This document shows, piece after piece, positions 26,123 to 34,654 of a stretch of DNA of 64,000 nucleotides. Every line of letters begins with the position of its first letter. Positions within the stretch are counted from its first letter, which is position 1. The notes under the pieces are model-generated. The model was not told the DNA's origin and made no database searches. It saw nothing but the letters and a program-made list of their open reading frames with translations. The stretch comes from Allochromatium humboldtianum (lineage in GTDB: Bacteria; Pseudomonadota; Gammaproteobacteria; Chromatiales; Chromatiaceae), in contig NZ_JABZEO010000005.1 in the NCBI RefSeq assembly GCF_013385175.1, positions 186,001 to 250,000 on the forward strand, in the 5' to 3' direction. A program made the translations under genes and the position numbers.

Positions 26123-26674
26123 ATGCGCGTACTCGTCCCACTCGCCCAGGGCTGCGAGGAACTCGAAGCCGTCACCATCATCGATCTACTGCGCCGTGCC
26201 GAGGTCGAGGTCGTGACCGCCGGTCTGACCGAGGGTCCGGTCAGGGCCAGCCGTGACACTGTGCTGCTGCCCGACACCACGCTGGACGCGGTCGTGGACC
26301 AGGACTTCGACATGGTCGTCCTGCCCGGCGGGCTGCCCGGCGCCCGGTATCTGGAAGAGGATCCGCGTCTGTGTGCCATCCTGCGTCGTCACGCCGAGCG
26401 TGGCGCCTACACGGCGGCGATCTGTGCCGCCCCCAAGGTGCTGGCGAGCGCCGGGCTTCTCGACGGCAAACGGGCGACCTGCTATCCGGGCAGCGTGAAG
26501 CCGGAGGACTTCCCGCGTCTGAACCTGATCGACGAACCCGTGGTGATCGATGGCCGGGTCGTCACCGGACGCGGACCGGGAGCGGCCATGGATTTCGCGC
26601 TCGCGCTCATCGAGTCGCTCGCCGGACGCGAGCGGCGCGAGGCCGTCGAGTCGGCCCTGATCCGCTCGCATTGA
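26123..26674 (+). CDS. DJ-1/PfpI family protein (YajL-like)
   Basis: 183 residues. 'VPLAQGCEELEAVTIIDLLR' has the conserved Glu, 'VVLPGGLPGARYL' the Gly loop, and the nucleophilic Cys lies in 'YTAAICAAPKVLASAGLL'. This is the DJ-1/YajL/ThiJ group, with proposed chaperone or deglycase activity against glyoxal adducts. Gap of 30 bp after ctpA suggests co-transcription. Confidence 0.9.
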   Translation: MRVLVPLAQGCEELEAVTIIDLLRRAEVEVVTAGLTEGPVRASRDTVLLPDTTLDAVVDQDFDMVVLPGGLPGARYLEEDPRLCAILRRHAERGAYTAAICAAPKVLASAGLLDGKRATCYPGSVKPEDFPRLNLIDEPVVIDGRVVTGRGPGAAMDFALALIESLAGRERREAVESALIRSH

Positions 26675-26713
26675 TCGAGACGTTCCACCTCCATTCTCAA
26701 CGACCGCCGCCCC

Positions 26714-27760
26714 ATGTCGCCCAGCCTCACACCGCTCGTCCTCGTCTCCATGGCCGCCCTGGTTCTCAGCCTGCTGCTCACGCGCCGGCTGGCGACGCGG
26801 GCGGGTTCGGGATTCGGTCCGCTCGATCATCCGAACGAGCGTTCACTGCACGCCACGCCGGTACCGCGCTCGGGCGGGCTGGGCGTGCTGGCGGGCGTGA
26901 TCCTGACGCTCCTGGCCGCGCTCGGGCTGGGCTGGATGGAGACTGAGTTGGCTTGGATCGGAGGCGCGCTGCTGCTGGTCGCGCTGGTGTCCTTTCTCGA
27001 CGACCTCGGGCATCTCTCCCCACTGGTGCGGCTGACGGCCCATGGGTTGGCCGCCGGCCTGCTCGTGTTCGGCGCATTGGGCTGGAGCCGTTTGGATCTG
27101 CCCGGCTTCACGCTGGCGTTTCCAGGCTGGCTCGCGCTCGTGCTCACGCTGCTGTTCGTGGTCTGGATGATCAATCTCTACAACTTCATGGACGGTATGG
27201 ACGGTCTGGCCGGCGGCATGGCGGTGTTCGGCTTCCTGGCGCTGGCCTGGTTCGGTTGGCACGGCGGGGAGGCGGTCTATTCGCTGGTCTGTCTCGGCGT
27301 GGCGGCCTCCGCCGGCGGCTTTCTGGTCAGCAACTTTCCGCCGGCACGCATCTTCCTGGGTGACGTCGGCTCGTCGAGCCTGGGGCTGCTGGCCGCCGCG
27401 CTCGCGCTCTGGGGCGCCAAACTCGGACTCTTTCCGCTCTGGGTCGCCTGGCTGGTCTTCTCGCCCTTCATCGTCGATGCGACCTGGACGCTGCTGGCGC
27501 GTCTGGCGCGCGGCGAGCGGGTCTGGGAGGCGCATCGCTCGCATCACTATCAACGTCTGGTGCTGGCCGGCTGGAGTCACAGACGAACGGTGCTGCGCGC
27601 CTATGGACTGATGGCGGCGGTGGGCGCCTGCGCGATCGCGGCACCCGGACTCACTCCAGCTGATCAATGGATGCTGCTCGGGGGCTGGGCCGTAATCTAT
27701 GGGGTCATCCACCTCAAGGTCGGGCTGGTCGAGCGTCGCGCCCGGATGGACGTCGCATGA
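26714..27760 (+). CDS. WecA-like polyprenyl-phosphate sugar-1-phosphate transferase
   Basis: 348 residues with about ten membrane helices. Motifs: 'DHPNERSLHATPVPRSGGLG', 'LVSFLDDLGHLSP' (catalytic DD), 'NLYNFMDGMDGLAGGMAVFG', 'IFLGDVGSSSLG' and 'HRSHHYQRLV', all characteristic of the WecA/WbpL/MraY family. It starts lipid-linked glycan synthesis by moving a sugar-1-phosphate to undecaprenyl phosphate. Fits with the Wzz-like and WbpM-like genes elsewhere in the window. Confidence 0.9.
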   Translation: MSPSLTPLVLVSMAALVLSLLLTRRLATRAGSGFGPLDHPNERSLHATPVPRSGGLGVLAGVILTLLAALGLGWMETELAWIGGALLLVALVSFLDDLGHLSPLVRLTAHGLAAGLLVFGALGWSRLDLPGFTLAFPGWLALVLTLLFVVWMINLYNFMDGMDGLAGGMAVFGFLALAWFGWHGGEAVYSLVCLGVAASAGGFLVSNFPPARIFLGDVGSSSLGLLAAALALWGAKLGLFPLWVAWLVFSPFIVDATWTLLARLARGERVWEAHRSHHYQRLVLAGWSHRRTVLRAYGLMAAVGACAIAAPGLTPADQWMLLGGWAVIYGVIHLKVGLVERRARMDVA

Positions 27761-27957
27761 ATCCGCCCGTCGACCGGCTAAGTTCGCGCACCGCCGCCTT
27801 GAAGTACGATCTGCCGAGCATCCCGATGGCCTGGATGCTCGCCTCTTGGCGGCGCTTCGGTCTCGACGCCGCCGAGGGGACGGGCCAGAGGCTCGTCATG
27901 AGCGTGCTTCCCGGCCGGCGTTCCGAAACCGTTCACTCCAACGAGACCAGGGGCTGA
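27757..27957 (+). CDS. Small hypothetical protein after WecA-like gene
   Basis: 66-residue frame whose ATG overlaps the previous stop (ATGA) and which ends 4 bp before the gspE-like start. Basic, with no recognisable domain, membrane helix or cysteine. Its only support is the tight coupling on both sides; it could be a spurious frame in a 200-bp spacer. Confidence 0.3.
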   Translation: MNPPVDRLSSRTAALKYDLPSIPMAWMLASWRRFGLDAAEGTGQRLVMSVLPGRRSETVHSNETRG

Positions 27958-27961
27958 TCCA

Positions 27962-29779
27962 ATGCAAGAAGACGCCATCCTAGTAGAGGACGCGCCGCCG
28001 ATCAGCGCGCGGCGCGACGAGCTGGACGAATCGCTGCCGGACGCATCGGCGAATCCGATCCCGGAGGCGGTGGCCGAAGCGCCCGAGCCGAGCGCCGAGT
28101 CCCGGATCGCCGGTCATCTGATCGCCCAGTCCAAGCTGACCGCCGCCGACATGGCGCGCGCCCGGCGTCTGGCCGAGGAGGCGGGCGAGGCGCTCTTGCC
28201 CCTGCTGGTGCGTCTTGGGCTGGTGTCGGAGCGCGACATGGCGCTGGCCATGTCCGAGGTGCTGGCTCTGTCGCTGGCCGGCGGGTCGGACTTCCCCGAG
28301 GAGCCGGTGCGCGAGGATCTGCTCACGCTGCGCTTCATGAAGGATGCGCGCGTCCTGGTGCTCGCCGAGCAGACGGAGCATCTGCGCGTCGCCTTCGCCA
28401 ATCCGGTCGACGACTTCGTCCGGACCGCCGTCGCGCTGGCCGCCGACCGACCGATCGAGGCCGTGGTCGCCCTGCCGAGCGAGATCGACTCGGCCATCGA
28501 GCGGCTCTACGAAAAGGTCGAGGAGACGCCCGAGACCGGCGAGTCCGAGACTGACTTCGGCGACTTCGACGAGGAAGACATCGAGCACCTCAAGGATCTG
28601 GCCAGTGAGGCGCCGGTCATCCGCATGGTCAACCAGCTCATCCAGCGCGCCGTCGAGTCGCGCGCTTCCGACATCCATATCGAACCCTTCGCCGATGAGC
28701 TGAAGGTCCGCTATCGCGTCGACGGGATTTTGAAAGAAGTCGACGCCCCGCCAGTGCGTTCCACGGCGGCCGTGATCTCGCGCGTCAAGATCATGTCCAA
28801 GCTCAACATCGCCGAGCGCCGTCTGCCGCAGGACGGACGCATCCCGATCCGCATCCAGGGCAAGGAGCTGGATCTGCGCGTTTCGACCGTGCCGACCATG
28901 TTCGGCGAGAGCGTGGTCATGCGTCTGCTCGACAAGGAGAGCGTGCGCTTCGATCTGGATGCGCTCGGTTTCGACGGCACGCCGCGCCGGCGTCTGAACA
29001 CCATTCTGGAGCAACCCTACGGCATCCTGCTGGTCACGGGGCCGACCGGCTCGGGCAAGAGCACCACGCTCTACACGGCGCTCAGCCGGCTCAACACCCA
29101 GGAGCGCAAGATCATCACGGTCGAGGATCCGGTCGAATACCAGTTGCCCGGCATCAACCAGATCCAGGTCAAGTCCTCGATCGGCATGACCTTCGCCGGC
29201 GCGCTGCGCGCCATCGTGCGCCAGGATCCGGACATCATCATGGTCGGCGAGATGCGCGACCTGGAGACGGCGCGCATCGCCGTGCAGTCGGCGCTGACCG
29301 GTCACGTCGTGCTCTCGACGCTCCACACCAACGACGCGGCCAGCGGCGTGACACGCTTGCTGGACATGGGCGTCGAGGACTATCTGCTGACCTCGACCAT
29401 CAACGGCATCCTTGCCCAGCGGCTGGTGCGCCGGCTCTGTCCGCACTGTCGCGAGTCTTATCGCGCCCAGTCCGAACTGGCCGCACGCTTTGCCCATATC
29501 AAAGGCTTGAGCGGACTGGCCGGTGAAGTCGATCTCCAGCGCGCCGTCGGTTGCGAGCAGTGCAACGGCACCGGTTATCGCGGCCGGCTGGTCATCACCG
29601 AGGTGCTGGTCATGTCCGAGACCATCCGTCAGGCGATCCTGGCCCATGCCACCGCTACCGAGATCAAGCGCATCGCGATGGAGGAAGGCATGGAGACCAT
29701 GTATCAGGACGGACTGCGCAAAGCGCTCGACGGGCGCACCACCATCGAGGAGGTGTTGCGCGTGGCCGAGGCGGATTGA
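27962..29779 (+). CDS. GspE/PulE-family secretion or pilus ATPase
   Basis: 605 residues. The N-terminal part has an MshEN-like domain (about residues 45-190), then the N2 domain 'SRASDIHIEPFADELKVRYR', Walker A GPTGSGKSTTLYTAL (about 360), the Asp box 'LRAIVRQDPDIIMVGEMRDL', Walker B/His box 'GHVVLSTLHTNDA' and the zinc Cys4 module 'RLCPHCRESY' / 'GCEQCNGTGYRG' (about 493-535). The acidic first 45 residues are unusual. The set fits GspE of type II secretion; PilB is the alternative. No other gsp or pil genes are adjacent, so the partner is unknown. Confidence 0.88.
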   Translation: MQEDAILVEDAPPISARRDELDESLPDASANPIPEAVAEAPEPSAESRIAGHLIAQSKLTAADMARARRLAEEAGEALLPLLVRLGLVSERDMALAMSEVLALSLAGGSDFPEEPVREDLLTLRFMKDARVLVLAEQTEHLRVAFANPVDDFVRTAVALAADRPIEAVVALPSEIDSAIERLYEKVEETPETGESETDFGDFDEEDIEHLKDLASEAPVIRMVNQLIQRAVESRASDIHIEPFADELKVRYRVDGILKEVDAPPVRSTAAVISRVKIMSKLNIAERRLPQDGRIPIRIQGKELDLRVSTVPTMFGESVVMRLLDKESVRFDLDALGFDGTPRRRLNTILEQPYGILLVTGPTGSGKSTTLYTALSRLNTQERKIITVEDPVEYQLPGINQIQVKSSIGMTFAGALRAIVRQDPDIIMVGEMRDLETARIAVQSALTGHVVLSTLHTNDAASGVTRLLDMGVEDYLLTSTINGILAQRLVRRLCPHCRESYRAQSELAARFAHIKGLSGLAGEVDLQRAVGCEQCNGTGYRGRLVITEVLVMSETIRQAILAHATATEIKRIAMEEGMETMYQDGLRKALDGRTTIEEVLRVAEAD

Positions 29780-29799
29780 GTCCTTTGACTTTGGGGGGG

Positions 29800-29828
29800 T
29801 TGCATTGCTGAATCCGGTCGCGTATATT
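29800..29828 (+). promoter_or_regulatory. Sigma70-type promoter of rplM-rpsI
   Basis: TTGCAT at 29800-29805, 17-bp spacer, TATATT at 29823-29828, 82 bp before the rplM ATG. Confidence 0.6.
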
Positions 29829-29910
29829 TCGCGGTCTTTCCCGTAGTGGACAAACGATTTACACGGCCAGCGCGCTGATCACCGTGCGCGGCCTCCCGGA
29901 GCGATGGAAC

Positions 29911-30348
29911 ATGACGACGACTGTTAGCGCCAAGCCCGCCGAGGTTCGCCGCGCTTGGTACCTGGTTGATGCCGAAGGCCAGACCCTGGGGCGTCTGGCA
30001 AGCGAGCTGGCACGCCGCCTGCGCGGCAAGCACAAGCCGCAGTACACCCCGCACGTGGACACGGGCGACTACATGGTGGTCGTGAATGCCGAGAAGATCC
30101 GTGTGACCGGCAACAAGCTTCAGGACAAGATGTACTATCGCCACACGGGCTATGTCGGCAACCTCAAGTCGACCAATCTGGAGAAGCTGTTGCAGACCGC
30201 GCCTGAGCGTGCCATTCAGATCGCCGTCAAGGGCATGTTGCCCCGCGGTCCGCTCGGTCGTGCCATGTTCAAGAAGCTGCGTGTCTACGCCGGCCCCAAC
30301 CACGAACATCAGGCCCAGCAGCCGCAAGTCCTCGAACTCAACGTGTAG
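29911..30348 (+). CDS. rplM: 50S ribosomal protein L13
   Basis: 145-residue L13, starting [20 protein letters not shown]. '[20 protein letters not shown]', '[20 protein letters not shown]' and '[20 protein letters not shown]' are diagnostic. I chose ATG 29911 (GGAGCG ribosome-binding site) over an upstream ATG at 29884. Followed by rpsI after 11 bp as in almost all Bacteria. Confidence 0.97.
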   Translation: MTTTVSAKPAEVRRAWYLVDAEGQTLGRLASELARRLRGKHKPQYTPHVDTGDYMVVVNAEKIRVTGNKLQDKMYYRHTGYVGNLKSTNLEKLLQTAPERAIQIAVKGMLPRGPLGRAMFKKLRVYAGPNHEHQAQQPQVLELNV

Positions 30349-30359
30349 GAATCAGACTC

Positions 30360-30749
30360 ATGTCGGAGACACAACTCGCCACTGGTCGTCGCAAGACCTC
30401 CGCCGCACGGGTCTTCCTGTCGCTGGGATCGGGCAACATCACCGTCAACAACCGTCCGCTGGATGAGTACTTCGGTCGCGAGACCGCGCGCATGGTCGTG
30501 CGTCAGCCGCTGGAGACCGCCGGTCTGGCCGAGCGTGTCGACGTCAAGATCACGGTTCGCGGCGGCGGCAACACCGGACAGGCCGGCGCTATCCGTCATG
30601 GTATCGCTCGCGCACTGGTCGAGTATAATGAGGAACTGCGCAGCCCCATGCGCCGCGCCGGTTTCCTGACTCGCGATGCACGCGAAGTCGAGCGTAAGAA
30701 GGTCGGTCTGCACAAGGCGCGCAAGCGTCCGCAGTACTCCAAGCGCTGA
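30360..30749 (+). CDS. rpsI: 30S ribosomal protein S9
   Basis: 129 residues. '[20 protein letters not shown]' at the start and the basic C-terminus '[17 protein letters not shown]', which reaches the P-site tRNA in the ribosome, identify S9. It is the second gene of the rplM-rpsI operon; transcription may run into the tRNA 20 bp downstream. Confidence 0.97.
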   Translation: MSETQLATGRRKTSAARVFLSLGSGNITVNNRPLDEYFGRETARMVVRQPLETAGLAERVDVKITVRGGGNTGQAGAIRHGIARALVEYNEELRSPMRRAGFLTRDAREVERKKVGLHKARKRPQYSKR

Positions 30750-30769
30750 TCGCTTCGAGACAGTTTTCC

Positions 30770-30843
30770 TGGGGAATCGTCTAACGGCAGGACAGCGGAC
30801 TCTGACTCCGTCAATCTAGGTTCGAATCCTAGTTCCCCAGCCA
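30770..30843 (+). tRNA. tRNA-Gln (anticodon CTG)
   Basis: A 74-base cloverleaf including encoded CCA. The acceptor pair is TGGGGAA with TTCCCCA, the anticodon arm is GCGGA-CTCTGAC-TCCGT with anticodon CTG, and the T-arm is TAGGTTCGAATCCTA. It serves as the integration site of the downstream element: its last 48 bases are part of the 65-bp direct repeat. Confidence 0.92.
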
Positions 30844-30860
30844 AACAAAACAAGGGCTTA
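30796..30860 (+). repeat. attL: left 65-bp direct repeat (tRNA-Gln 3' part)
   Basis: Identical over 65 bp to 45195-45259. It runs from the anticodon stem of tRNA-Gln through CCA and 17 further bases into the first arm of the downstream terminator. Confidence 0.9.
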
Positions 30861-30884
30861 CCGAAAACGGTAGGCCCTTTTTCT
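30852..30884 (+). terminator. Terminator after tRNA-Gln
   Basis: AAGGGCTTACCG and CGGTAGGCCCTT form a 12-bp stem (one G-T pair) with loop AAAA, followed by TTTTTC. The left arm lies partly in the attL repeat. Confidence 0.8.
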
Positions 30885-30890
30885 TTGTGC

Positions 30891-30910
30891 TGAGTCCAAT
30901 ATGAGTCCAC
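30891..30910 (+). repeat. Candidate integrase arm site, left
   Basis: TGAGTCCAATATGAGTCCAC, two copies of TGAGTCCA in tandem. A copy differing at one base of 20 lies near the right end at 45063-45082 in the same orientation. Short paired direct repeats near both ends fit arm-type integrase binding sites. Confidence 0.5.
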
Positions 30911-30966
30911 ACCGCTAAAAACCGCGCTACACTCCACGCCACACAAGGCCGTAAGGAGTCCCCGCC

Positions 30967-32049
30967 GTGGCGTCGATTCAGAAGCTCGACAACCGCACCA
31001 AGCCCTGGCAGGTCCGCATTCGCCGCAAGGGCCAGACCTTCATCGAATACTTCCGCACCAAGAAAGAGGCCGACGCCTTCGCCGCCAAGGTGGAAGCCGA
31101 CTTCGACCGTTGGGCCAAGATCCTTGGCGGGGAGCTGCGCCGCCATACGCTCGCCGAGCTGATCGAGCGTTACATCACGATCTGGACCGGCAAGGATCCG
31201 ACCCTGACGGCCCGGCTCGGCTGGTGGAAGGATCGCTTTGGCGACCGCTCGCTTTCGGAGTTCAACACGGACACCGTCCGCGAGGCGCTGGCCATCATGG
31301 AGAGCGAGCCGGCAAGCCGGGGAGGGCGCAAGGTGACGACGCTCACGACCACGCGCTCGAATGCGACCATCAACCGCTACAAGGCCGCGCTGAGTGCGGC
31401 ATTCAAGACCGGCATCGATCGCGGCTGGTTCGGTCTCCAGGTCAACCCCTTCACCGGCATTCGCGACAGGAAGGAGAGCGGGCACCGATTCGGCCGTTGC
31501 CTGGAGGATGACGAACGCGCCCGGCTGCTGGAGGCGTGCGACCGCTCGACTGTGTGGCGGGATCTCGGGCTGTTCGTTCGCTTGGCGCTGGCGACCGGCG
31601 CGCGTCGAGGCGAGCTGGTCGGGCTGGAATGGCGTGACGTGGATCTCAAGGGCGGATCGATCCTGCTGCGCGAGACCAAGAACGGGGAGGATCGCCGCGT
31701 CCCGCTGCTCGGTGAGGTCCGCGCCTTGCTCGCCGATCACGCCAAGGTCCGGCGCCTGGACGATCCGCGCGTGTTCCCATCGGCCAAGACACACACCAAC
31801 CCGCCCGTCGACAAAGCCTGGTCGGCCGCCAAGCAGGACGCCCAGGTCGAGAATCTGCGTCTGCATGATTTGCGTCACAGTTGCGGGAGCTATCTCGCCA
31901 AGGCCGGCGCGTCCGCGTTCCAAATCGCCGCGATCCTTGGGCACCGATCCGGCCCCGGACTGACTGCGCGCTATGTGCATCTGGTCGCCGAGGATTCGCG
32001 CGAGATCATGGAATCGGCACTGCGCGGAAAGATCGGGGAGGGAGCCTGA
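30967..32049 (+). CDS. Tyrosine recombinase / phage integrase
   Basis: 360 residues starting with GTG. The N-terminal part has an arm-binding-type domain ('WQVRIRRKGQTFIEYFRTKK') and a SAM-like core-binding domain (about 60-160). Catalytic residues are visible: Arg in 'ALATGARRGELVGLEW', Lys in 'LRETKNGEDRRVPL', H-x-x-R in 'LRLHDLRHSCGS', His in 'ILGHRSG' and the nucleophile Tyr in 'LTARYVHLV'. It lies next to attL and reads away from the tRNA. Shufflon-type and prophage integrases share this structure; no excisionase is obvious next to it. Confidence 0.95.
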   Translation: MASIQKLDNRTKPWQVRIRRKGQTFIEYFRTKKEADAFAAKVEADFDRWAKILGGELRRHTLAELIERYITIWTGKDPTLTARLGWWKDRFGDRSLSEFNTDTVREALAIMESEPASRGGRKVTTLTTTRSNATINRYKAALSAAFKTGIDRGWFGLQVNPFTGIRDRKESGHRFGRCLEDDERARLLEACDRSTVWRDLGLFVRLALATGARRGELVGLEWRDVDLKGGSILLRETKNGEDRRVPLLGEVRALLADHAKVRRLDDPRVFPSAKTHTNPPVDKAWSAAKQDAQVENLRLHDLRHSCGSYLAKAGASAFQIAAILGHRSGPGLTARYVHLVAEDSREIMESALRGKIGEGA

Positions 32050-32050
32050 C

Positions 32051-32776
32051 ATGCAGCCAGTTCGAACGACGGACGACCATCACCATCGCGAGATACTGGC
32101 CGCCTGGAAGGCGGGGCGTGGTTATCGTGGTCTCTCTCATGGCTTCATCGACCGATACGTCATCAATGGCCCGCATCGCGAGACCCTGCAACGCATGATG
32201 CGTGACGCCGAATTCAAGTCTGTGGTCAATTCATTGCTGGCCGCGCACACTCTGCCGGGCATTCCGGCCCAGCAAGCCCTAGAAGGTGTGCTCCATGTGG
32301 CGTCCATGCCGACGAATGGCGTATTCGGCGATAAGTTCGATTGGTCTGCGCTCAATAAGGATTTCAAGAGCACAGTGAAAGCCGCGCACTCACTGAGTTA
32401 CAAGCTCAAACGGCTGAATACGATAGCGCTTCAAGAGAAGCAAAATCAGGAGCTACCCCCAGCTCGGCGAGGGCGGCTCGACTACTCCACGCGACTGGTG
32501 GCGACGATCGACCAACTCTTAGCGGAGCTGGTCCGGCAATGCGAACTGCCCCCGCCGCCGCTCGAATACTATGAGTCCCGCAAGAAGGAAGGCCGCCGCG
32601 CGATGGCGCTACGAAAAGCGCGCGTTCTCAAACGCGAGTTCGCGCACCTGTACCGCAGGCCGCATCATCAAGCCGTTGCTGATCTCGTCAATCTGGCTGT
32701 GCTCGCCGAGCTGGCTGAGGATCTACCGGATAAGGAACCATGCAAGCTGACGGCTTGCGATGTCGAAAAACTCTGA
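32051..32776 (+). CDS. Hypothetical protein of the element
   Basis: 241 residues starting MQPVRTTDDHHHREILAAWK. Mostly helical and basic, with 'YESRKKEGRRAMALRKARVL' in the last third. No family recognised. The ATG is next to the integrase stop, so it may be co-expressed. Its codon use is less GC-biased than the chromosome's. It sits where regulators are often found, but no HTH is clear. Confidence 0.6.
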   Translation: MQPVRTTDDHHHREILAAWKAGRGYRGLSHGFIDRYVINGPHRETLQRMMRDAEFKSVVNSLLAAHTLPGIPAQQALEGVLHVASMPTNGVFGDKFDWSALNKDFKSTVKAAHSLSYKLKRLNTIALQEKQNQELPPARRGRLDYSTRLVATIDQLLAELVRQCELPPPPLEYYESRKKEGRRAMALRKARVLKREFAHLYRRPHHQAVADLVNLAVLAELAEDLPDKEPCKLTACDVEKL

Positions 32777-32846
32777 GAATCCGAAGATTCGACTCCGAAA
32801 AAAATCCTGAATCTTCGTCGCGGCCAAGACTGCTCTGCGCGACCCT

Positions 32847-32873
32847 AAAACCTCCCAAGCAACCGGAGGTTTT
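32847..32873 (+). promoter_or_regulatory. Hairpin that pairs with the ribosome-binding site
   Basis: AAAACCTCC and GGAGGTTTT form a perfect 9-bp stem with a 9-base loop. The right arm contains GGAGG, the ribosome-binding site of the gene starting at 32878. In the mRNA the stem would hide it, suggesting translational control. It could also be read as a terminator for the upstream gene (stem followed by TTTTA). Confidence 0.55.
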
Positions 32874-32877
32874 AGAC

Positions 32878-33153
32878 ATGCCTGCACCGATCGACACCAA
32901 TCCGGGCAAATCCGCCCTGGACCTGTCCGATATCGTCCCCTTCGCCGATTTCTGCCGTGAGGCCGAAAAGCGCAAGCTCGCCACGCGAACCGCGTTGCAG
33001 TGGTGGATGCGCTACCGGCGCGAGAATGGATTGCTCTCGTCCGGCGCCGTGGTCGAGAAGCGCGCCAACCCGCAAAGCAAACGCGCACTGCTGTTCGTGG
33101 TCCGGCCCCGTTTCGTCGAGTGGCTGACCAACAGCCACCAGCACGCCGCCTGA
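32878..33153 (+). CDS. Small protein, possible DNA-binding regulator
   Basis: 91 residues, starting MPAPIDTNPGKSALDLSDIV. The middle, 'FADFCREAEKRKLATRTALQ' then 'WWMRYRRENGLLSSGAVVEK', is helical and ends in a segment 'LLFVVRPRFVEWLTN' that resembles the wing and last helix of AlpA/excisionase-like proteins, though no clear family match is possible by eye. The start is set by GGAGG and by the stem-loop covering it. Confidence 0.55.
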   Translation: MPAPIDTNPGKSALDLSDIVPFADFCREAEKRKLATRTALQWWMRYRRENGLLSSGAVVEKRANPQSKRALLFVVRPRFVEWLTNSHQHAA

Positions 33154-33168
33154 CAGGGAGTCGTCACG

Positions 33169-33357
33169 ATGCCGAGAAGATCACAGAAGATCCGCGCAGA
33201 ACGGCGCGAGAAGCAGGCCCGGAAGTGGGCCACAAATGAGAACGCCCCGACGCGCGACCGTCGAGGCGTTGCAAAGCAGTCCGATTTGGGCGTATCGTTA
33301 AAGCCGTTCCCCCCGGCCCTGCCAGGCCAAAGGGGACATTTAAGCACCGACCTGTGA
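33169..33357 (+). CDS. Small basic hypothetical protein
   Basis: 62 residues with a strongly basic first third (MPRRSQKIRAERREKQARKW). ATG is 15 bp after the previous stop with AGGGAG upstream. No known domain. The rest of the stretch to 33480 holds a small hairpin (ACCCCG/CGGGGT at 33388-33401) and nothing else I can name. Confidence 0.4.
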   Translation: MPRRSQKIRAERREKQARKWATNENAPTRDRRGVAKQSDLGVSLKPFPPALPGQRGHLSTDL

Positions 33358-33480
33358 AGCCAATGGTGCACCGGCAAGCGCGATTGTACCCCGTTCGGGG
33401 TCTGTCTGCCATGCGCGCTCGCTCGCCTGCCCGCCGTCTTTGCGGTCGGTCCATCCATGTTCCACATGAGGACCGTACCC

Positions 33481-34083
33481 ATGTTCCCGACTTTCAATGT
33501 CGACTCCCATCCCGAGCTGAATCCGCTTGTCGGCTCCAGCCTGTACGAGACCGCGCTGAACTGTGCCAGCGCCTTGCGCTGGCTCATGGCCATCGATGTC
33601 GAGCGCCTGTCTGATAAGGCCGCCGAAGATGGCTTGTACAGCGTCATCAACCCGATTCTGGGCGCCCTGGAATGCGCGGCAGGACGCGAGGAAGGCTGCA
33701 TCACGCTCTCGGCCGGCGACTCCAAGCGCCTTCGCGCACTGGCCAGCGAAGCGCATCAAGGCCATATCGCCGCCGCCCTGAATGCCGCGATCGATGCGGC
33801 TGAGATCCTGACTGAGCAGGAAACCGAGGCCAAAGCCGCCGCCGAACCCGAACGCCAGCGCCGCATTGCCGAGGCATTGCGCGCCGTCGCCGATGATGTC
33901 GAGCGTCAGGCCAAGGAGGGTGAGCGTCCCGAACCCCTGAATCTGGACCTGTCCGACGCCGAGCTGGCCCAGCTTCGCTCCCTCGCCGAGCAGGAGGGCG
34001 CCGACCTGCCCCGCACCGCCGGCCGGCTGCTGGCTGCCGCGCTGCATCGCCATGCCGATGCGGTGACGGGAGGTGCGCAATGA
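33481..34083 (+). CDS. Hypothetical helical protein of the element
   Basis: 200 residues. Ala/Glu-rich and helical, with two repeated-looking halves: 'CITLSAGDSKRLRALASEAH' and 'LNLDLSDAELAQLRSLAEQE' share an L/S-x-D-x-x-x-L-R-x-L-A pattern, so it may be an internal duplication. I prefer ATG 33481 (GAGGA upstream) over 33457. First gene of a coupled set of four leading to the replication protein. Confidence 0.55.
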   Translation: MFPTFNVDSHPELNPLVGSSLYETALNCASALRWLMAIDVERLSDKAAEDGLYSVINPILGALECAAGREEGCITLSAGDSKRLRALASEAHQGHIAAALNAAIDAAEILTEQETEAKAAAEPERQRRIAEALRAVADDVERQAKEGERPEPLNLDLSDAELAQLRSLAEQEGADLPRTAGRLLAAALHRHADAVTGGAQ

Positions 34084-34466
34084 TCGAGCAACGCCGCTAC
34101 GCCCTGGACGCCTGCCGCGCCGTCATCCGCGAACTGGATAGCCGGCTCAGCGAATGCTCATTGACGAGCGAAAACCGAGACCACGCCGTTTGGCTTGTGA
34201 CTGGCGCCGCGATCCTGGCTGATGTCGCCGTTGAATGGCGCGACTCGGAACCCACGCCAACACCGGTACCCGCCACCGACACCCCGAAGGCGACCGAGCC
34301 GGAATCCGTCTGTGACCTGCTCGCCGATCTCGACTGGTATCTGAGTCCGTCCCAGCACCGGGCGCTTCGCCGCTTGGCCGATGAGCGTTACGACGGGAAT
34401 CTCAAGCTGGCGCTCGCCAGCCTCTTCGAGGGCGCGCTTGAGGAACTGGAGGGTGCCGACCAATGA
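34080..34466 (+). CDS. Hypothetical protein of replication operon
   Basis: 128 residues starting MIEQRRYALDACRAVIRELD. ATGA overlap with the previous gene and with the next. The C-terminal half 'YLSPSQHRALRRLADERYDG' resembles the duplicated segment of the preceding protein ('LS-x-x-x-x-x-L-R-x-L-A'), so the two may be related. Acidic and Pro/Thr-rich linker in the middle. Unknown function. Confidence 0.55.
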   Translation: MIEQRRYALDACRAVIRELDSRLSECSLTSENRDHAVWLVTGAAILADVAVEWRDSEPTPTPVPATDTPKATEPESVCDLLADLDWYLSPSQHRALRRLADERYDGNLKLALASLFEGALEELEGADQ

Positions 34467-34654
34467 GCACTTATCCCGAGTCCTTCAAACTGAGCTACGC
34501 GCTCAGCAAGCAATTGGCATCGGCCCACACGCTCGCATCCAGCTATGGCGATCTCGAATTGGATGATGAGCTTCGTCGAGCCGTCGCGCGGGCACTGAGG
34601 CCGATCCTCGAATGCCGCTTGAAGCAGGCCGAGAAGCAGGAGTCGAAGCGATGA
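34463..34654 (+). CDS. Small hypothetical protein upstream of primase-helicase
   Basis: 63 residues, starting MSTYPESFKLSYALSKQLAS. Helical, ends KQESKR. Its ATG and stop both lie in ATGA overlaps with neighbours, which is the main support for it being real. Could be an accessory replication or dosage factor; that is inference. Confidence 0.55.
   Translation: MSTYPESFKLSYALSKQLASAHTLASSYGDLELDDELRRAVARALRPILECRLKQAEKQESKR

Noticed and set aside
30596-30946. Minus-strand open frames ending in a peptide like 'LAGELGFEPRLTESE'
   Set aside because: This peptide is the antisense translation of the tRNA-Gln 3' end. The same text appears at 45.2 kb because of the att repeat. These frames are not genes.
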